Shown here: one piece after another, positions 3,501 to 5,217 of the stretch
Numbering within the stretch: position 1 is the stretch's first letter
How the letters are laid out: the number at the start of each line of letters is the position of its first letter
NCBI GenBank assembly: GCA_013696365.1
Contig: JACCYS010000056.1
Coordinates: 1 to 5,217 of the forward strand
Reading direction: 5' to 3'
Length of the DNA: 5,217 nucleotides
Origin: Nocardioidaceae bacterium
Lineage (GTDB): Bacteria; Actinomycetota; Actinomycetes; Propionibacteriales; Nocardioidaceae
The notes under the pieces: generated by a model
The model's input: only the letters and a program-made list of their open reading frames with translations
What the model was told of the DNA's origin: nothing
The model's database searches: none
Made by a program: the position numbers and the translations under genes

Positions 3501-5152
3501 ACAACGGTATCGACGCGGTCGCACTGGGCGTCTTCCTGTTCTTCTTCCTGCTCGTCACCGTGCTGGGCTTCCTTGCCGCGCGCTGGCGCAGTGGCACCAC
3601 CCTGGAGAGCCTCGACGAGTGGGGGCTCGGCGGCCGCGGCTTCGGCACCTTTATCGCCTGGTTCTTGATCGGTGGCGACCTCTACACCGCCTACACCTTC
3701 ATCGCGGTGCCAGCTCTGTTGTACGCCGGCAGTGCGGTCGGCTTCTTCGCCGTGCCCTACACGATCATCGTCTATCCGATCATCTTCGTGTTCCTGCCGC
3801 GGTTGTGGTCGGTCTCGCATCGAAACGGCTACGTGACGCCAGCCGACTTTGTGCAGGGCCGCTACGACTCGCGCGGTTTGTCCCTGGCGGTCGCGGTGAC
3901 AGGCATCTTGGCGACGATGCCCTACATCGCACTGCAGCTGGTGGGCATCCAGGTGGTGCTGGAGGTGATGGGTCTCGGCGGCGGTGAGGACGCCTCACTC
4001 ATCGAGCGTGACCTGCCGTTGGTGGTGGCTTTCGCCATCCTGGCGGCATACACCTACACCTCGGGGCTGCGGGCCCCAGCGCTGATCGCCTTCGTCAAGG
4101 ACACCTTGATCTACATCGTGATCCTGGTCGCGGTCATCTACCTTCCGATCCACCTCGGCGGCTGGGGCGACATCTTCTCCGCGGCGCAGGACAAGATCGA
4201 CGCCAGCAATGAAGAAGCCGGCAAGCCGGTGGCCGGTCTGCTCCCGGGCACGGGTGCCGCCCAGTGGGCGTATGCCTCGCTGGCGCTGGGCTCGGCTCTA
4301 GCGCTGTTCATGTATCCGCACTCGATCACCGCGGTGCTGTCCACCGGCAGTCGCAACGTGATCCGGCGCAACGCCGCACTGCTGCCGGCGTACTCGTTCT
4401 TGCTGGGTCTGCTGGCACTGCTCGGCTACGTCGCGATCGCCGCCAACGTCGACAGCGACAACGCCCAGCTGGCGATCCCGTTGCTGTTCGAAAATGAGTT
4501 CCCCAGCTGGTTCACCGGCGTCGCGTTCGCCGCGATCGGCATCGGCGCGCTGGTGCCGGCGGCCATCATGTCGATCGCTGCTGCCAACCTGTGGACCCGC
4601 AACATCTACAAGGCCTTCATCAACCGGGACGCCACGCATGCACAGGAGGCCCAGCAGGCCAAGGTGGTGTCGTTGGTCGTCAAGCTTGGCGCGGTGGCCT
4701 TCGTGCTGGTGCTGCCGGGCGAGTTCGCCATCAACCTGCAACTGCTGGGCGGCATCTGGATCCTGCAGACGCTGCCAGCGATCGTGATCGGGCTCTACAC
4801 CCGCTGGCTGCACCGCTGGGCCCTTTTCGCGGGCTGGGCGGTTGGCATGGCGTACGGGACGTGGGTCGCCTACGTGCAGCCGAGTGCCACCGACCCTTCC
4901 GTGGAACACTTCGGTTCCCCTTTAGCGCTGCCGCCGTTCGCCGAGGAGACCAAGATCTACATCGCCCTGCTCGCGATCGTGCTCAACCTTCTCGTGGCGG
5001 TTGGCCTCACGTTCGTGCTGCGGGCGGCCGGCGTCGACGAGGGTGTCGACCAGACACGCTCCGACGACTACCGCGCCGACGTCGGGGACAGCGATGTCGC
5101 CGACGAGCTGGACCCGCAGGAGACACCAGCGGACACCGGAGACAGCCGTTAG
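3497..5152 (+). CDS. mctP: MctP-like sodium:solute symporter for monocarboxylates
   Basis: A 551-residue inner-membrane transporter of the SSS family (TC 2.A.21). I count about 13 hydrophobic helices, at roughly 7-28, 49-72, 76-100, 127-158, 173-190, 193-217, 253-282, 296-316, 339-366, 391-411, 412-434, 438-460 and 486-508. Segments shared with Rhizobium MctP as I recall it include DEWGLGGRGFGTFIAWFL (40-57), TMPYIALQLVG (140-150), SGLRAPALIAFVKD (189-202), ALVPAAIMSIAAANLWTRN (351-369) and LQLLGGIWILQTLPA (414-428). Ser359 in the 351-369 helix lies where SSS proteins form the Na2 site. MctP takes up pyruvate, lactate, propionate and similar acids with sodium or protons; the substrate here is inferred. 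The acidic tail (511-551, 14 Asp/Glu) is extra. ATG 3497 has GGAGG at 3487-3491 and overlaps the DUF3311 stop. Confidence 0.9.
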   Translation: MNNGIDAVALGVFLFFFLLVTVLGFLAARWRSGTTLESLDEWGLGGRGFGTFIAWFLIGGDLYTAYTFIAVPALLYAGSAVGFFAVPYTIIVYPIIFVFLPRLWSVSHRNGYVTPADFVQGRYDSRGLSLAVAVTGILATMPYIALQLVGIQVVLEVMGLGGGEDASLIERDLPLVVAFAILAAYTYTSGLRAPALIAFVKDTLIYIVILVAVIYLPIHLGGWGDIFSAAQDKIDASNEEAGKPVAGLLPGTGAAQWAYASLALGSALALFMYPHSITAVLSTGSRNVIRRNAALLPAYSFLLGLLALLGYVAIAANVDSDNAQLAIPLLFENEFPSWFTGVAFAAIGIGALVPAAIMSIAAANLWTRNIYKAFINRDATHAQEAQQAKVVSLVVKLGAVAFVLVLPGEFAINLQLLGGIWILQTLPAIVIGLYTRWLHRWALFAGWAVGMAYGTWVAYVQPSATDPSVEHFGSPLALPPFAEETKIYIALLAIVLNLLVAVGLTFVLRAAGVDEGVDQTRSDDYRADVGDSDVADELDPQETPADTGDSR

Positions 5153-5217
5153 CCCGATCGTCGTACGCCGGGCGTTGGCGGCCGAGCTCGAGGCAGTCGG
5201 GGAGCTGACGCTGGCCG
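5094..5217 (+). CDS. Probable GNAT-family N-acetyltransferase, N-terminus (partial)
   Basis: In the frame +1 to mctP an ORF opens at ATG 5094 and stays open to the window end (41 residues). After a basic, non-conserved lead (MSPTSWTRRRHQRTPETAVSP, about 21 residues) the sequence IVVRRALAAELEAVGELTLA closely follows the first strand and helix of actinobacterial GNAT acetyltransferases (the pattern IRRA..AEL.AVGELT). GNAT enzymes transfer an acetyl group from acetyl-CoA to an amine; the substrate cannot be told from this fragment. ATG 5094 has GGGG at 5084-5087 as a possible ribosome binding site and would overlap mctP by 59 nt. That overlap is large, but I see no ATG or GTG closer to the conserved part; the TTG at 5175 would cut into it. 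The gene is probably co-transcribed with mctP. Confidence 0.55.
   Translation, partial: MSPTSWTRRRHQRTPETAVSPIVVRRALAAELEAVGELTLA

Noticed and set aside
4298..4909. Minus-strand open frame opposite mctP
   Set aside because: Its composition (His, Gln, Arg, Asp-rich) and its position within the symporter gene show it is a shadow frame.
1..5217. Mobile element, CRISPR array, toxin-antitoxin pair or phage gene
   Set aside because: I found no transposase, long terminal inverted repeat, regular repeat-spacer array or phage-like product on either strand.

Overview
The window is high-GC DNA with GTG starts, a WhiB-family iron-sulfur protein and a PdtaS-type sensor kinase, which together point to an actinobacterium. 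The PdtaS and WhiB1 proteins strongly resemble the mycobacterial Rv3220c and Rv3219 products as I remember them, but some residues and the neighbours differ. I infer a non-mycobacterial actinobacterium and cannot name a genus.

Layout. Positions 1-195 hold the C-terminal end of an unrecognised plus-strand gene. Positions 298-699 encode an RsbW/UsfX-like anti-sigma factor, with no sigma-factor gene beside it. Positions 714-1079 (minus) encode a small four-helix membrane protein that converges on rsbW. A 221-nt divergent spacer follows, then whiB1 (1301-1552, plus). It converges on pdtaS (1583-3043, minus) across 30 nt that fold into two competing GC hairpins. A 178-nt divergent spacer leads into a plus-strand operon: a DUF3311 small membrane protein (3222-3500), overlapping by ATGA an MctP-like sodium:solute symporter (3497-5152), whose end overlaps the start of a probable GNAT acetyltransferase that runs off the window.

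How the genes work together. The left two thirds is regulatory: an anti-sigma factor, a redox- or NO-responsive Fe-S regulator and a cytosolic histidine kinase whose usual partner is the ANTAR antiterminator PdtaR (not in this window). The right third is a carbon-uptake operon, probably for short monocarboxylates such as pyruvate, lactate, acetate or propionate. The two parts are separate transcription units, and nothing in the sequence proves a functional link.

I see no mobile element, CRISPR array, tRNA or rRNA, and no clearly new system. The best leads are the two minus-strand genes that share a TAGGCT hexamer exactly six bases before a GTG start (probable leaderless mRNAs), the orphan anti-sigma factor with a degenerate ATP-binding site, a PdtaS without the sensor cysteines reported in M. 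tuberculosis, and repeat or inverted-repeat elements near the promoters.
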